Shown piece after piece: positions 1-8,713 of a DNA stretch of 64,000 nucleotides. The notes beneath the pieces are model-generated. The model ran no database searches. It worked only from the letters and a program-made list of their open reading frames with translations, and was not told the DNA's origin. This DNA comes from Salegentibacter salinarum (lineage in GTDB: Bacteria; Bacteroidota; Bacteroidia; Flavobacteriales; Flavobacteriaceae). Both the position numbers and the translations under genes were made by a program. Numbering within the stretch: position 1 is the stretch's first letter; every line of letters starts with the position of its first letter. The stretch spans positions 186,001 to 250,000 of the forward strand of contig NZ_FUZC01000004.1 of the NCBI RefSeq assembly GCF_900168115.1, read 5' to 3'.

Positions 1-7
1 ATGGCCG

Positions 8-101
8 CGTCATGCTGAACTCGTTTTCAGCATCTAATATGTTTACAATTTTAGGCATATTAGATTCTGAAATAATCCCGAAGCTTTGGGACAGAATGAC
101 G
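8..101. repeat. REP-like imperfect palindromic element
   Basis: The left arm (8-19 and 24-41) and right arm (56-72 and 92-101) are imperfect inverted repeats: CGTCATGCTG pairs with CAGAATGACG, and TTCAGCATCTAATATG pairs with CATATTAGATTCTGAA. The arms can fold into one long hairpin. A related element lies at 8590-8669. I recall similar intergenic palindromes being dispersed in flavobacterial genomes, so this is probably a non-autonomous dispersed repeat. It lies downstream of the minus-strand oxidoreductase gene. Confidence 0.55.
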
Positions 102-136
102 AATTAACTTAATCCAAACGACCTCTTTTTTATACC

Positions 137-1150
137 TTAAAACGAAATCACATTCTTACCGATAGATTTCCCTGATTCCTGCAAACTATGAACTTCTTTA
201 AAGGTTTCCGGCTTTAGTCCAGAAAAGGTTTTGTTTAAAGTACTTTCAATAGTTTCTTCCTCTAAAAGTTTGGAAATTCTTTCCAGTATTTCATGCTGTT
301 TGTGCATATCGGGAGTTTGGAATTTTGCCCGGGTAAACATCAATTCCCAATGAAAAGCCACACTTTTATTTTTTAGTTTATTTAAATCTACAGGATCTTT
401 TGTTTCAACAATAGAACAAATATCTCCCTGGGGTTTTATGAGTTCGGCCATGGCATCCCAGTGCAATTCGGTATCAGAAAAGTTTAGAATATAATCTACG
501 TTTTCATAACCTTTAGATTTCATCTCTTCTTCTAAATTCTTATGATTTACAATCACATCGGCGCCCATATTTCTACACCATTCTTCAGTTTCGTTTCTGG
601 AAGCTGTGGCAATCACGTTAAATTTCGTGAGTTTCTTTAAAAGCTGAATTCCAATAGAACCAACTCCGCCGGCACCTCCAATAACAAGAATATCCTGATT
701 TTCCCCTGAATTTTCTTCGATTTTTAAACGCTCAAATATACATTCCCAGGCGGTGAGAGCGGTTAGGGGGAGAGCGGCTGCTTCTTCAAAAGAAAGGTTT
801 TTGGGTTTATGACCTACGATATTTTCGTTTACCAATTGAAATTCGGCATTACAACCGGGCCGGTCAATTTCCCCGGCATAAAAAACTTCATCTCCTTGCT
901 TGAATTTTGTCACTTTATTTCCAACGCGTTCTACAGTTCCTGCAGCATCCCAGCCGAGGATTTTGGGTTGTTCCAATTCTTTGTCTTTTGCGGCGTTTTG
1001 CCGTACTTTAAAATCTACAGGGTTTACCGAAACGGCTTTAATGCGCACCAATAAATCTGAATCTGCCGGCGTGGGATCTTCAGTATTAAACTCAGTGAAA
1101 CTATCTGAATGATCTATAGGAAGCGATTTTTTTATTCCAACGGCTTTCAT
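137..1150 (-). CDS. Zinc-independent quinone oxidoreductase / MDR-family alcohol dehydrogenase
   Basis: This 337-residue protein has the medium-chain dehydrogenase/reductase layout: a GroES-like N-terminal half (residues about 1-120, with SVNPVDFKVR near 41-50) and a Rossmann half whose dinucleotide motif GGAGGVGS is at about 158-165. The zinc-ligand cysteines of true alcohol dehydrogenases are not evident, which points to an NADPH-dependent quinone or enone reductase (zinc-binding ADH family by annotation only). It is probably cytosolic and would reduce quinones or alpha,beta-unsaturated carbonyls. It stands alone, and the minus-strand upp gene is about 100 bp upstream. Its substrate cannot be told from sequence. 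Confidence 0.88.
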   Translation of the reverse strand: MKAVGIKKSLPIDHSDSFTEFNTEDPTPADSDLLVRIKAVSVNPVDFKVRQNAAKDKELEQPKILGWDAAGTVERVGNKVTKFKQGDEVFYAGEIDRPGCNAEFQLVNENIVGHKPKNLSFEEAAALPLTALTAWECIFERLKIEENSGENQDILVIGGAGGVGSIGIQLLKKLTKFNVIATASRNETEEWCRNMGADVIVNHKNLEEEMKSKGYENVDYILNFSDTELHWDAMAELIKPQGDICSIVETKDPVDLNKLKNKSVAFHWELMFTRAKFQTPDMHKQHEILERISKLLEEETIESTLNKTFSGLKPETFKEVHSLQESGKSIGKNVISF

Positions 1151-1246
1151 AATTTTATTTTTTAAGAATTAGCGTAATAATATTTGAATTTAAGAAATAT
1201 AAAAACCAGCGCCCAACACTTAAGAAAACTATAAGAATTGGTATTA

Positions 1247-1906
1247 TTAATGCTGAAGTTTCCCGCCATAACAAAGGTCTCCGGCGTCACCAAGGCCCGG
1301 TACAATATATCCGCGATCATTTAATTCTTTATCAATGGTCGCAATCCAGAGTTTAGTACTTTCGGGAAATTCTTCAGCTACATGTGCAATACCTTCTTCG
1401 GCACCAATCACGGCAACTAAATGTATTTCTTTAGGTTTACCCATATGCTCCAGGGCCTTCATAACATTCACAAAAGAACGGCCGGTAGCCAGCATCGGGT
1501 CGGCAAGAATAAGGGTTTTTCCTTCCAGGGAAGGAGAGGCAAGGTATTCTACTACAATTTCAAAATTTTCATCGCTGGTTGGATGATGGCGATATGCTGA
1601 AATAAAAGAATTCTCGGCATCGTCAAAATAATTTAATAATCCGTTGTGTAAAGGAAGTCCGGCGCGTAAGATAGAACAAAGCGCAACCTGGGTTTCAGGT
1701 AATTGAACTTCAGCATTACCAAGCGGGGTATTTATATTTTTGGAAGTAAATTTTAGTGTTTTACTAAGTTCATAGCCTAAAATTTCGCCTAAACGCTCAA
1801 TATTTCTACGAAAACGCATTCTATCTTTCTGAATTTCAGTATCTCTGAGTTGTGCTACAAATTTTCCGGCTATAGAATTTTCTTCTAAGAGATGATGTAT
1901 CTGCAT
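1247..1906 (-). CDS. upp: Uracil phosphoribosyltransferase
   Basis: This is a 219-residue type I phosphoribosyltransferase that converts uracil and PRPP to UMP in pyrimidine salvage. The PRPP-binding signature ADPMLATGRS lies at about 135-144, the PRPP loop region SILRAGLPL at 78-86, and the uracil-binding C-terminal segment GLGDAGDLCYG ends the protein. Length and motifs match the Upp family well. The gene is transcribed alone on the minus strand. The 300 bp upstream, before the next plus-strand gene, holds a degenerate tandem duplication. Confidence 0.95.
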   Translation of the reverse strand: MQIHHLLEENSIAGKFVAQLRDTEIQKDRMRFRRNIERLGEILGYELSKTLKFTSKNINTPLGNAEVQLPETQVALCSILRAGLPLHNGLLNYFDDAENSFISAYRHHPTSDENFEIVVEYLASPSLEGKTLILADPMLATGRSFVNVMKALEHMGKPKEIHLVAVIGAEEGIAHVAEEFPESTKLWIATIDKELNDRGYIVPGLGDAGDLCYGGKLQH

Positions 1907-1941
1907 GGTAGTTTTTAAATTTTGAACTTAATTATAAACTG

Positions 1942-2014
1942 CTTCGGGGCAGTGAAATCTCGATGATCGGGGAGTAAACTTCCTCGGAGCATTTAAGTCT
2001 CGATTATGGAGTAA
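1942..2014. repeat. Imperfect tandem duplication, two 36-37 bp units
   Basis: Unit 1 (1942-1978) and unit 2 (1979-2014) align along their whole length. Both start CTTC, share TCTCGAT in the middle and end GGAGTAAA or TGGAGTAAA. No ORF covers them. The rest of the 1907-2214 intergenic stretch shows no other gene. A TAnnTTTG-like -7 box (TATTTTTG, 2180-2187) precedes the next plus-strand gene but has no convincing -33 partner. Confidence 0.45.
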
Positions 2015-2214
2015 AGATAAGTAAAATAGAACGGAGCGAATGCCGGAACCTTAGTAGTTGGTAACATTTTTCTAAATTCAAATATACCTAATAGTAAATT
2101 AAATCTTATTTAAGTGTTCTTCGATGGAGTTCCATTTCAGGTTTAAGCCAAAAGATTTTTCTGTAAGATAATTTGGCTGTATTTTTGATATAATTAGCTT
2201 AAAGAATTCATCTT

Positions 2215-2832
2215 ATGAAGTTTATCTATACATTCTTGTTTTTTTGCTTCAGCCTTATAAGCTATGGGCAAATAGATCTTCCCGCTACTAATAATACCGG
2301 AGGAATTCTAAAAGCAGAGCCTGAAACAAAATCTTCAGGTTTTCCAATTCTCCGTGCTGAAGAATCTAACGAAGAAAGCAAATATTTGAGAGAAAAACCA
2401 AAGGAAATAGACTTCAGGGAAAAACCGAATAATTTAAAAACCGCCGGTGATGCGGTTAAAGAAAAATGGACTGAAGATAAAGAAGCATTAGATAAATATA
2501 AGGAAGATCAGTATTTAGGCGACTTTAAAACCTCCGGGAAATTTGTTGAACTTTACTGCCGCGATCATCAATTTGTAGATGGTGACCAGGTAAATATTTA
2601 TGTAAACGGAAATTTTGTAAAACGTGTAGTACTGAGTAGTGGTTTTCATCCTGTGTTAGTTACGCTGGAAAGCGGCTTTAATAATATTGAATTTGAAGCA
2701 ATAAACCAGGGGTCATCTGGTCCCAATACCGCGCAGTTAAAAGTCTTGGAAGAAAACGGAAATCTTGTTGCTTCTAAAGAATGGAATCTTTTAACCGGCG
2801 CCAAAGCGAGTTTAATTGTGGTTAAAGAATAA
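2215..2832 (+). CDS. Conserved secreted protein of unknown function
   Basis: This 205-residue protein begins with a hydrophobic signal peptide (about 1-18, ending SYGQ, the usual flavobacterial signal peptidase I context). A charged, low-complexity segment rich in Lys and Glu follows (about 35-95), then a compact C-terminal domain (about 105-205) with alternating beta-strand pattern (KFVELYCRDHQFVDGDQVNIYVN). That domain looks like a small beta-sandwich carbohydrate- or protein-binding fold, but I do not recognise the family. It is monocistronic, 91 bp before the universal stress gene. It probably acts in the periplasm or outside the cell. Confidence 0.7.
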   Translation: MKFIYTFLFFCFSLISYGQIDLPATNNTGGILKAEPETKSSGFPILRAEESNEESKYLREKPKEIDFREKPNNLKTAGDAVKEKWTEDKEALDKYKEDQYLGDFKTSGKFVELYCRDHQFVDGDQVNIYVNGNFVKRVVLSSGFHPVLVTLESGFNNIEFEAINQGSSGPNTAQLKVLEENGNLVASKEWNLLTGAKASLIVVKE

Positions 2833-2923
2833 TTTATTCTGAATAAATTCTTTTCAAACGATTCATTACCAAATATTCTACTTTTTAAAATTCATTTAAT
2901 AACTTTATAAGAAATCCAATCTT

Positions 2924-3385
2924 ATGAAGCGTATATTAATTGCAATAGATTATCACCCGGTTTCAGAAAAAGTCGCTGAAGCCGGTTACAAACTCGCCAA
3001 ACAGTTAGATGCCAGGGTTTGTCTACTTCACGTAATGGCCAATGTGAGTTACTACGGAATTGATTACCCTACATTTATGGGATATTCAGGCTATGATGAA
3101 ATGGCTGTAAACCTTGATATTGCCCAGGAAATGCGGGAAGTTGTAGAAGATTTTCTCGAAACTGCAGCAAATCACCTAAACGATAAAAATGTAGAAACGC
3201 ATTTAGCCGAAGGCGATGCAGCGACCGCTATCCTTGAATATTCAAAAACCTGGAATGCGGATATGGTGGTAATGGGGACTCATAGCCATTCGGTTTTTGA
3301 AAAACTTTTAATGGGAACTGTTGCAACAAATGTTTTAGAAAAAACTGAAGTCCCGGTTTTTATGGTGCCGATTAAGAAGGATTGA
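2924..3385 (+). CDS. Universal stress protein, UspA family
   Basis: This is a single-domain 153-residue Usp protein. It starts with the family's first strand and ATP-contact Asp (KRILIAIDYHP) and ends with the C-terminal nucleotide-binding region GTHSHSVFEKLLMGTVA followed by VLEKTEVPVFMVP. The G-2x-G-9x-G signature is partial (GTHS replaces G-x-x-G), so ATP binding is likely but not certain. Such proteins are cytosolic and respond to starvation or stress. A bidirectional hairpin terminator at 3411-3439 separates it from the convergent thioredoxin-like gene. Confidence 0.93.
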   Translation: MKRILIAIDYHPVSEKVAEAGYKLAKQLDARVCLLHVMANVSYYGIDYPTFMGYSGYDEMAVNLDIAQEMREVVEDFLETAANHLNDKNVETHLAEGDAATAILEYSKTWNADMVVMGTHSHSVFEKLLMGTVATNVLEKTEVPVFMVPIKKD

Positions 3386-3410
3386 TTTGAAATTAAAATT
3401 CCTATAAAAC

Positions 3411-3439
3411 AAAAAGTTTTCTATAGTGGAAGACTTTTT
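3411..3439. terminator. Bidirectional hairpin terminator
   Basis: AAAAAGT (3411-3417) pairs with ACTTTTT (3433-3439), with further partial pairing of the loop ends. The stem carries T-runs in both directions. It lies between the convergent universal stress gene and the thioredoxin-like gene. Confidence 0.6.
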
Positions 3440-3442
3440 TCA

Positions 3443-4030
3443 TTAATCAAAATTAAAATTATAATTACGTGTACTGGATAATACGTCTTCTAATTCTTTT
3501 TGAAGCTCCTTACCTTTATCTAAATTATACCAATTTTGGATCTCAGTTTTAATTATCTCAAAAGAAGCCTTCTCTATGAGTAGTTCAGCATACATCTTCT
3601 GACAATTTTCAGGACGTGGTCCCCAGGTCGCTAAATCCTTGCCTTTATGATTCTGAATAATTAATTTAGGAATTGATTGAGTGCCATTGGTAAGATACTG
3701 CTCAATCCTGTAGGGTGCTGCATCCCTTAACTCATAAGATACCGTTATCAGGGGATTCTCACGTGTGATCATTTCTATAAAGGGAATGTTGTGAGCTGCA
3801 TCGCCACACCAGGGTTCTGTGATAATGATCCAGTGCTGCGGTTGATCTATTTTTTTAACAACTTCCACAATATCATCAAATAATTTTCCTGTTTTGAACC
3901 AACGGTTCATACGTGACCAGTTTAACTTTGTATAATTCAGGTAATCTGTATTATCATAAGGCGGTTGATGTGCCGTCACAGGTTTGACGATGATATTTTT
4001 AAAGTAGATGCTATATTCTTGAAAATTCAT
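3443..4030 (-). CDS. Thioredoxin-like family protein (Thioredoxin_9 type)
   Basis: This 195-residue protein has a thioredoxin fold in the middle: WIIITEPWCGDAAHNIP at about 68-84, with cis-Pro region TQSIPKLIIQ near 117-126. The active site is WCGDA, with a single cysteine instead of CxxC, so it is not an ordinary disulfide reductase. This form is common in Bacteroidota and may act as a bacillithiol-, glutathione- or peroxide-related enzyme. There is no signal peptide, so it is cytosolic. It is monocistronic, followed by a shared terminator, and its 5' end is near the tRNA-Arg terminator. Confidence 0.82.
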   Translation of the reverse strand: MNFQEYSIYFKNIIVKPVTAHQPPYDNTDYLNYTKLNWSRMNRWFKTGKLFDDIVEVVKKIDQPQHWIIITEPWCGDAAHNIPFIEMITRENPLITVSYELRDAAPYRIEQYLTNGTQSIPKLIIQNHKGKDLATWGPRPENCQKMYAELLIEKASFEIIKTEIQNWYNLDKGKELQKELEDVLSSTRNYNFNFD

Positions 4031-4085
4031 TGAAATTAATTTTATCGCGATTTTTATTAATTCAAATCTACAGTATAGGAAATAA

Positions 4086-4124
4086 AAAAACCGTAAAGAC
4101 TTATAAATTAAGTTTTACGGTTTT
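4086..4124 (-). terminator. Rho-independent terminator of tRNA-Arg
   Basis: On the minus strand, CCGTAAAA and TTTACGG form a stem (AAAACCGTAAA at 4087-4097 pairs with TTTTACGGTTTT at 4113-4124), followed by a run of seven T. It directly follows the tRNA 3' end. Confidence 0.75.
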
Positions 4125-4130
4125 ACAAAG

Positions 4131-4204
<74 letters not shown>

Positions 4205-4494
4205 GTTTTTGCGGTTGCAAATATAAGTCTCTTTCCAAATAAAACAAGCTTTTTTTATTTAAAAATTTATTTTTTTATTCGGCTGCGAAATTGTCAAAAT
4301 TTAATCTCTTTTTAACTTAATTTTTAAATTGAAAGTTTTTCCCAATTATATCCTTAATTTTGCCTCGTAAATTTTTTTAAAAGATTCCCTTGATAAAATT
4401 GAAATACGTTTTACTCCAAAATTCAACACCTGTAAGCCAGGGTTTTAAGTTTAGTCTATTAGCATCACTCTGTAATAAAGCTTGTTAATTGTGT

Positions 4495-5211
4495 ATGGAG
4501 TTTCAGTTCACCATTATTGTTCCGGTTTATAACGAAATAGAAAGTTTACCCAGGCTTTTTGAATATTTACAGGCTTACCTTAAATCGGCCTCTCTTAAAT
4601 CCTGTGTTTTACTGGTAGACGATGGCTCTGGTGACGGTAGCGCTTCGGCTATAGAAAAATTTTGTATAGATCACGAGGATTTCAATTGTTTGTTATTTGA
4701 CAAAAATTATGGAAAAGGCGCAGCATTAAAGGCTGCTTTCGATTACACCAAAACGCCTTTACTCGGTTATCTTGATGCCGATTTACAAACCCATCCCGAA
4801 GACTTTGAATTGCTTCTGCCATTTATTAATGATTTTGGTTTGGTTACCGGTTGGCGTAAGAATAGAAAAGATACACTGGTAAAACGTATTTCTTCCAAAA
4901 CCGGGAATGCGGTAAGAATATTTTTTACGCACGATAATATTCACGATACCGGTTGCCCGCTAAAGATAATGCATACCGAATACGCAAAGAAAATACCAAT
5001 GTTTAAAGGTTTACAGCGTTTTTTACCGGCAATGATATTATTGCAGCAAAAGGAGATCAAAGAAGTGGTAATAAATCATTATCCAAGAATTGAAGGCAAA
5101 TCAAAATACAATTTCAAAAATAGGTTTCTCGGGCCTTTGATAGACTGTTTTGCTTACGTTTGGATTAAAAAATCGTATATAGATTACAGCATAAAAGCGA
5201 AACATGAATAA
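4495..5211 (+). CDS. Glycosyltransferase family 2, dolichyl/polyprenyl-phosphate sugar synthase type
   Basis: This 238-residue soluble GT-A enzyme shows FTIIVPVYNEIESLP at its N-terminus, nucleotide-sugar contact VDDGSGDGS and metal-site DADLQTHPED. These are typical of polyprenyl-phosphate mannose/glucose synthases. I start it at the ATG at 4495; an upstream TTG at 4489 is possible. The stop overlaps the next gene by 8 bp, and the third gene encodes a GT39-type transferase. A likely role is to charge undecaprenyl phosphate with a sugar that is then flipped and moved to a periplasmic acceptor such as lipid A. The sugar is unknown. Confidence 0.88.
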   Translation: MEFQFTIIVPVYNEIESLPRLFEYLQAYLKSASLKSCVLLVDDGSGDGSASAIEKFCIDHEDFNCLLFDKNYGKGAALKAAFDYTKTPLLGYLDADLQTHPEDFELLLPFINDFGLVTGWRKNRKDTLVKRISSKTGNAVRIFFTHDNIHDTGCPLKIMHTEYAKKIPMFKGLQRFLPAMILLQQKEIKEVVINHYPRIEGKSKYNFKNRFLGPLIDCFAYVWIKKSYIDYSIKAKHE

Positions 5212-5833
5212 TTCGCTGCTCATTTATGTGATAGGATTTACCGCCCAAATCCTGTTTTCTTCCAGGATGATTATGCAATGGATTCTATCTGAAAAACAGA
5301 AGAAAGTCCTTACGCCAATTCTTTTTTGGGAGCTGAGTTTATTGGCTTCTTTTTTACTGTTTATTTACGGGTATGCCAGGGACGATTTTGCCATTATGCT
5401 GGGGCAAAGTCTTACCTATTTTATTTACATTCGTAATTTACACTGGCAGGGCCAATGGAAAAGACTTCCTTTTCTAGTGCGGTTTTTAATATTGATTTTT
5501 CCTGCGGTAGTGGTCATTTACAGCTTTTTTAATAATGAATATAATCTTCAAAAATTATTTCTGAATGAAGCAATCCCGCTTTGGTTACTTTTATTAGGAA
5601 TTTTTGCCCAGGTAGTTTTTACCTTAAGATTTTTATACCAGTGGATATATTCAGAAAAACAGAAGAAATCTTCATTACCGCTGGGATTTTGGTGGTTAAG
5701 TCTTGTAGGTTCTTCTTTAATCTTGATTTATGCAATTTTCAGAAAAGACCCGGTATTACTTATTGGGCATTTATTTGGCGCAATAATGTACATTAGAAAT
5801 ATTATAATTCATCATAATGAAATTAGAGAATAA
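5204..5833 (+). CDS. LAB_N (lipid A biosynthesis N-terminal-like) membrane protein, internally duplicated
   Basis: This 209-residue integral membrane protein is built from two copies of the LAB_N unit (about residues 8-80 and 130-203). The copies share Q(I/V)(L/V)F, R..xQW, SEKQKK, FW.LSL, a central hydrophobic helix and (Y/M)IRN. LAB_N normally sits at the N-terminus of some LpxB proteins or occurs as a short free protein. The two-repeat, six-helix form resembles a small-multidrug-resistance-like topology. It overlaps both neighbours (8 bp and 17 bp), so it is translated with the GT2 and GT39 genes. It may move or present the lipid-linked sugar, as ArnE/ArnF do in other bacteria; that is inference. 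Confidence 0.8.
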   Translation: MNNSLLIYVIGFTAQILFSSRMIMQWILSEKQKKVLTPILFWELSLLASFLLFIYGYARDDFAIMLGQSLTYFIYIRNLHWQGQWKRLPFLVRFLILIFPAVVVIYSFFNNEYNLQKLFLNEAIPLWLLLLGIFAQVVFTLRFLYQWIYSEKQKKSSLPLGFWWLSLVGSSLILIYAIFRKDPVLLIGHLFGAIMYIRNIIIHHNEIRE

Positions 5834-7445
5834 ATATCTTCTGCTACTCGTTCTTGCAGGAATTGCCGTATTTTTTATAAATCTTGATGCGATTTACATC
5901 AACATTATGGAGGCGCGTAATTTTATTACCGCCAGGGAAATGCTGAATGATAACAATTGGATTTTCACTACGATGAATGCCGAACCTCGTTATGAAAAGC
6001 CGCCACTACCAACCTGGTTAACCGCAATTTCAATGTCAATATTTGGGATGGAAGGACTTTTTGGTTTGCGACTTCCTTCAGCGATTATGGGTTTAATTTT
6101 AGTAGTTTTTATCTACAAATTTCTGCTTAAAATCACTAAGAATATAGAATTATCTTTTGTGGCAGGATTAATAGCTACTACTTCATTTTATATCGTTTTT
6201 TCCAGTAGGGACGGGCAATGGGATATTTACACGCATAGTTTTATGATGCTGGCCATCTTTTGGCTGTACAAACTCTATAATTCAGCTAAAAACTGGTATT
6301 CATATGCTGTAATTAGCGGATTGTTCATTGGTTGTTCTATTTTAAGCAAAGGGCCGGTTTCGCTTTATGCCTTATTTCTTCCGTTTTTAATTGCCTACGG
6401 AGTAATTTACAAGTTTGATGGCACCAAAGAACGCTGGAAGGCTTTAGTTCTTTTAACGCTAGTTGCTTTAATTTCCGGGGCATGGTGGAATCTCTATGTT
6501 TATTTATTTGATACGCCTGCGGTTGCCGAAATTACCAGTCAGGAGACGGGGAGATGGTTAAATTATAACGTAAGGCCATTTTATTATTACTGGAGTTTCT
6601 TTATTCAAAGCGGTTTATGGACTATTCCATCTTTTGTGGCGCTGCTTTATCCATATTTAAAAGATAAGGTTAGCAATAAAAAAGCCTATAAATTCACACT
6701 TTTCTGGACGCTGGCTTCGGTTTTCTTATTATCTGTAATTCCGGAGAAAAAATCCCGCTACCTATTGCCGGTTCTTATTCCTATGGCAATGAATACGGCT
6801 TTTTATATGGAATTCCTTTTTAATCATTTCAAAAGCTTAAAAACCAAGGAATCTGCGGTTATTTATTTTCATTTTGGAATTTTCGCCGTTGTAGGTTGTA
6901 TATTTCCAGTAGCCGCATATTTCTATTTTGAATCTTTCCTGCAGGATATTCTTGTTTGGTATATTTTGAGTTCAATTTTCTTATTTATCATCGGGATTTT
7001 AATGTTCCGATTTTTAATACTGAAAAAAGCAAAACCGCTTTTCTATTTAAGTATTTTTTTCCTGGTAAGTATAGTTTGGTTTGGTTTACCAATGGCCAAT
7101 AAAATTAATGTAAACCAGGATTATAACAGCATCGCCAATATTGACAGGCATCTAAATGAATATGATGCTCCAGTTTATGAAATTAAAGATTTTGCTCCAG
7201 AGATGATTTGGGAATACGGGAAACCAATTCCGGTTTTAAATAAAAGGGGTAAGATTGAAATTCCTTCAGAAGATAAATTTTTGATTTTATCTGATGGAGA
7301 CTATAATCGCGATAGCTTACAGAACATTTTTAAAAATTACAGCACAAAAAAAATTGATAGTGTAGATATGAATCCTGTTAGCAGTAAACACAAACAAAGA
7401 TTATACAGGGATTTATTCCTCTTGGAAAGAACAGGAAACCGGTAA
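5817..7445 (+). CDS. GT39/ArnT-like polytopic glycosyltransferase
   Basis: This 542-residue protein has about ten to twelve hydrophobic segments in the first 430 residues and a soluble periplasmic-type C-terminal tail. The first loop carries the PMT_2/ArnT signature: acidic residue in IMEARNF, then NAEPRYEKPPLPTW. ArnT-like enzymes use undecaprenyl-phosphate sugars to modify lipid A or other envelope glycans. It forms the end of a translationally coupled three-gene operon with the GT2 and LAB_N genes. The acceptor and sugar are unknown. Confidence 0.88.
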   Translation: MKLENKYLLLLVLAGIAVFFINLDAIYINIMEARNFITAREMLNDNNWIFTTMNAEPRYEKPPLPTWLTAISMSIFGMEGLFGLRLPSAIMGLILVVFIYKFLLKITKNIELSFVAGLIATTSFYIVFSSRDGQWDIYTHSFMMLAIFWLYKLYNSAKNWYSYAVISGLFIGCSILSKGPVSLYALFLPFLIAYGVIYKFDGTKERWKALVLLTLVALISGAWWNLYVYLFDTPAVAEITSQETGRWLNYNVRPFYYYWSFFIQSGLWTIPSFVALLYPYLKDKVSNKKAYKFTLFWTLASVFLLSVIPEKKSRYLLPVLIPMAMNTAFYMEFLFNHFKSLKTKESAVIYFHFGIFAVVGCIFPVAAYFYFESFLQDILVWYILSSIFLFIIGILMFRFLILKKAKPLFYLSIFFLVSIVWFGLPMANKINVNQDYNSIANIDRHLNEYDAPVYEIKDFAPEMIWEYGKPIPVLNKRGKIEIPSEDKFLILSDGDYNRDSLQNIFKNYSTKKIDSVDMNPVSSKHKQRLYRDLFLLERTGNR

Positions 7446-7588
7446 TTTTCAGAAGGTTTAAAATATAAAAATGGATGTATTTTTAGATAAGTCTAAAACT
7501 TTTCAAATCTTGTTGAAATGAGATGCTACCAATTTTTTAACATGCTAATATTTGATTATATTGAAGCGCTTTTAAAACTAACCAAATA

Positions 7589-8560
7589 ATGCTCGACTAT
7601 CCAATAAAATTTTTCCCCATTTTGAAAGAAAAAATATGGGGTGGAGAAAAACTGAAAACAATTCTAAATAAAGAGACCAACCGGGACGACCTGGGCGAAA
7701 GCTGGGAAATCTCTGGTGTAGAAGGAGCTATTTCTGTAGTTTCCAACGGTGAGCTTAAGGGTTTCTCCCTAAAAGACCTTTTAGAAGAATACAAAGAAGA
7801 AATTTTAGGTAAGAAAATTTATAAAGAATTTGATGCTGATTTTCCTTTGCTTATAAAATTTATAGACGCAAATACAGAACTTTCTGTTCAATTACATCCT
7901 AATGACGAGCTTGCACAGCAGCGCCATAATTCCTTCGGAAAAACCGAAATGTGGTATATCATGCAGGCTGATGAAGGTGCAAAAATCAATATTGGGTTTA
8001 AGGAAAGTGTATCTAAAGAAGATTATATTTCTCGTTTAGAAGAAGGAAAAATTGTAGAATTACTCAATTTTGAAGAAGTAAAAAAAGGTGATAGTTTCTT
8101 TATAAATACCGGAAAAGTACACGCGATAGGAGCAGGGGTGCTTTTGGCTGAAATTCAGCAAACCTCAGATGTTACTTATAGAATTTACGACTGGGATCGA
8201 ACCGACGATGAAGGAAACTCCCGGGAACTGCATACCGCATTAGCCATTGATGCGATAGATTTTGAGAAGAAAGACGATTTTAAGCTGAATTACGAAAAGA
8301 CAAAAAACACTTCTTCTGAAGTTGCCAGTTGCCAGTATTTCACTACTAATTATTTACCGGTAGAGGGAGAAATTAAAAAAGATTACAGCAATTTAGATTC
8401 GTTTGTGATCTATATGTGCGTCAGCGGAAATGGCGAAGTTTCAGTAAATGGAAATTCTGAAAAAATCGCCCAGGGTGAAACTTTACTTATCCCGGCTCAG
8501 AATAAAGAAGTTAAACTTTCAGCTGAAAACTGTGAACTTTTAGAGGTTTATATTACTTAA
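7589..8560 (+). CDS. manA: Mannose-6-phosphate isomerase, class I
   Basis: This 323-residue type I phosphomannose isomerase interconverts mannose-6-phosphate and fructose-6-phosphate and feeds GDP-mannose or hexose metabolism. The zinc ligands are visible: Gln101 and His103 in VQLHPND, Glu120 in KTEMWY and His178 in TGKVHAIGAG. The length fits the short bacterial form without the eukaryotic insert, and the C-terminal cupin strand region (GNGEVSVNG) is complete. It is monocistronic, 143 bp after the GT39 gene. A 137-bp inverted-repeat element follows the stop codon. Confidence 0.95.
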   Translation: MLDYPIKFFPILKEKIWGGEKLKTILNKETNRDDLGESWEISGVEGAISVVSNGELKGFSLKDLLEEYKEEILGKKIYKEFDADFPLLIKFIDANTELSVQLHPNDELAQQRHNSFGKTEMWYIMQADEGAKINIGFKESVSKEDYISRLEEGKIVELLNFEEVKKGDSFFINTGKVHAIGAGVLLAEIQQTSDVTYRIYDWDRTDDEGNSRELHTALAIDAIDFEKKDDFKLNYEKTKNTSSEVASCQYFTTNYLPVEGEIKKDYSNLDSFVIYMCVSGNGEVSVNGNSEKIAQGETLLIPAQNKEVKLSAENCELLEVYIT

Positions 8561-8561
8561 C

Positions 8562-8698
8562 AAAAGAGGCTGTCTGAAGCGTGAATTTTCGTCAAGCTGA
8601 AGTTGTTTCAGCTTCTAACGCGATTGAAAATCTAACAAATTATATCCTGGAAACAAGTTCAGGATAACGATTTAAAACCTTCTGAGACAGCCTCTTTT
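8562..8698. repeat. Long inverted repeat flanking a REP-like element
   Basis: AAAAGAGGCTGTCT (8562-8575) and AGACAGCCTCTTTT (8685-8698) are a perfect 14-bp inverted repeat. Between them lies a smaller imperfect palindrome (8590-8669) with arms CGTCAAGCTGAA...GTTTCAGCTTCTAACG and TATCCTGGAAAC...TTCAGGATAACG. That core belongs to the same family as the element at 8-101. The outer arms could also end transcription of the convergent manA and aldo/keto reductase genes. Confidence 0.7.
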
Positions 8699-8713
8699 AA
8701 AGAAAAAATCTTA

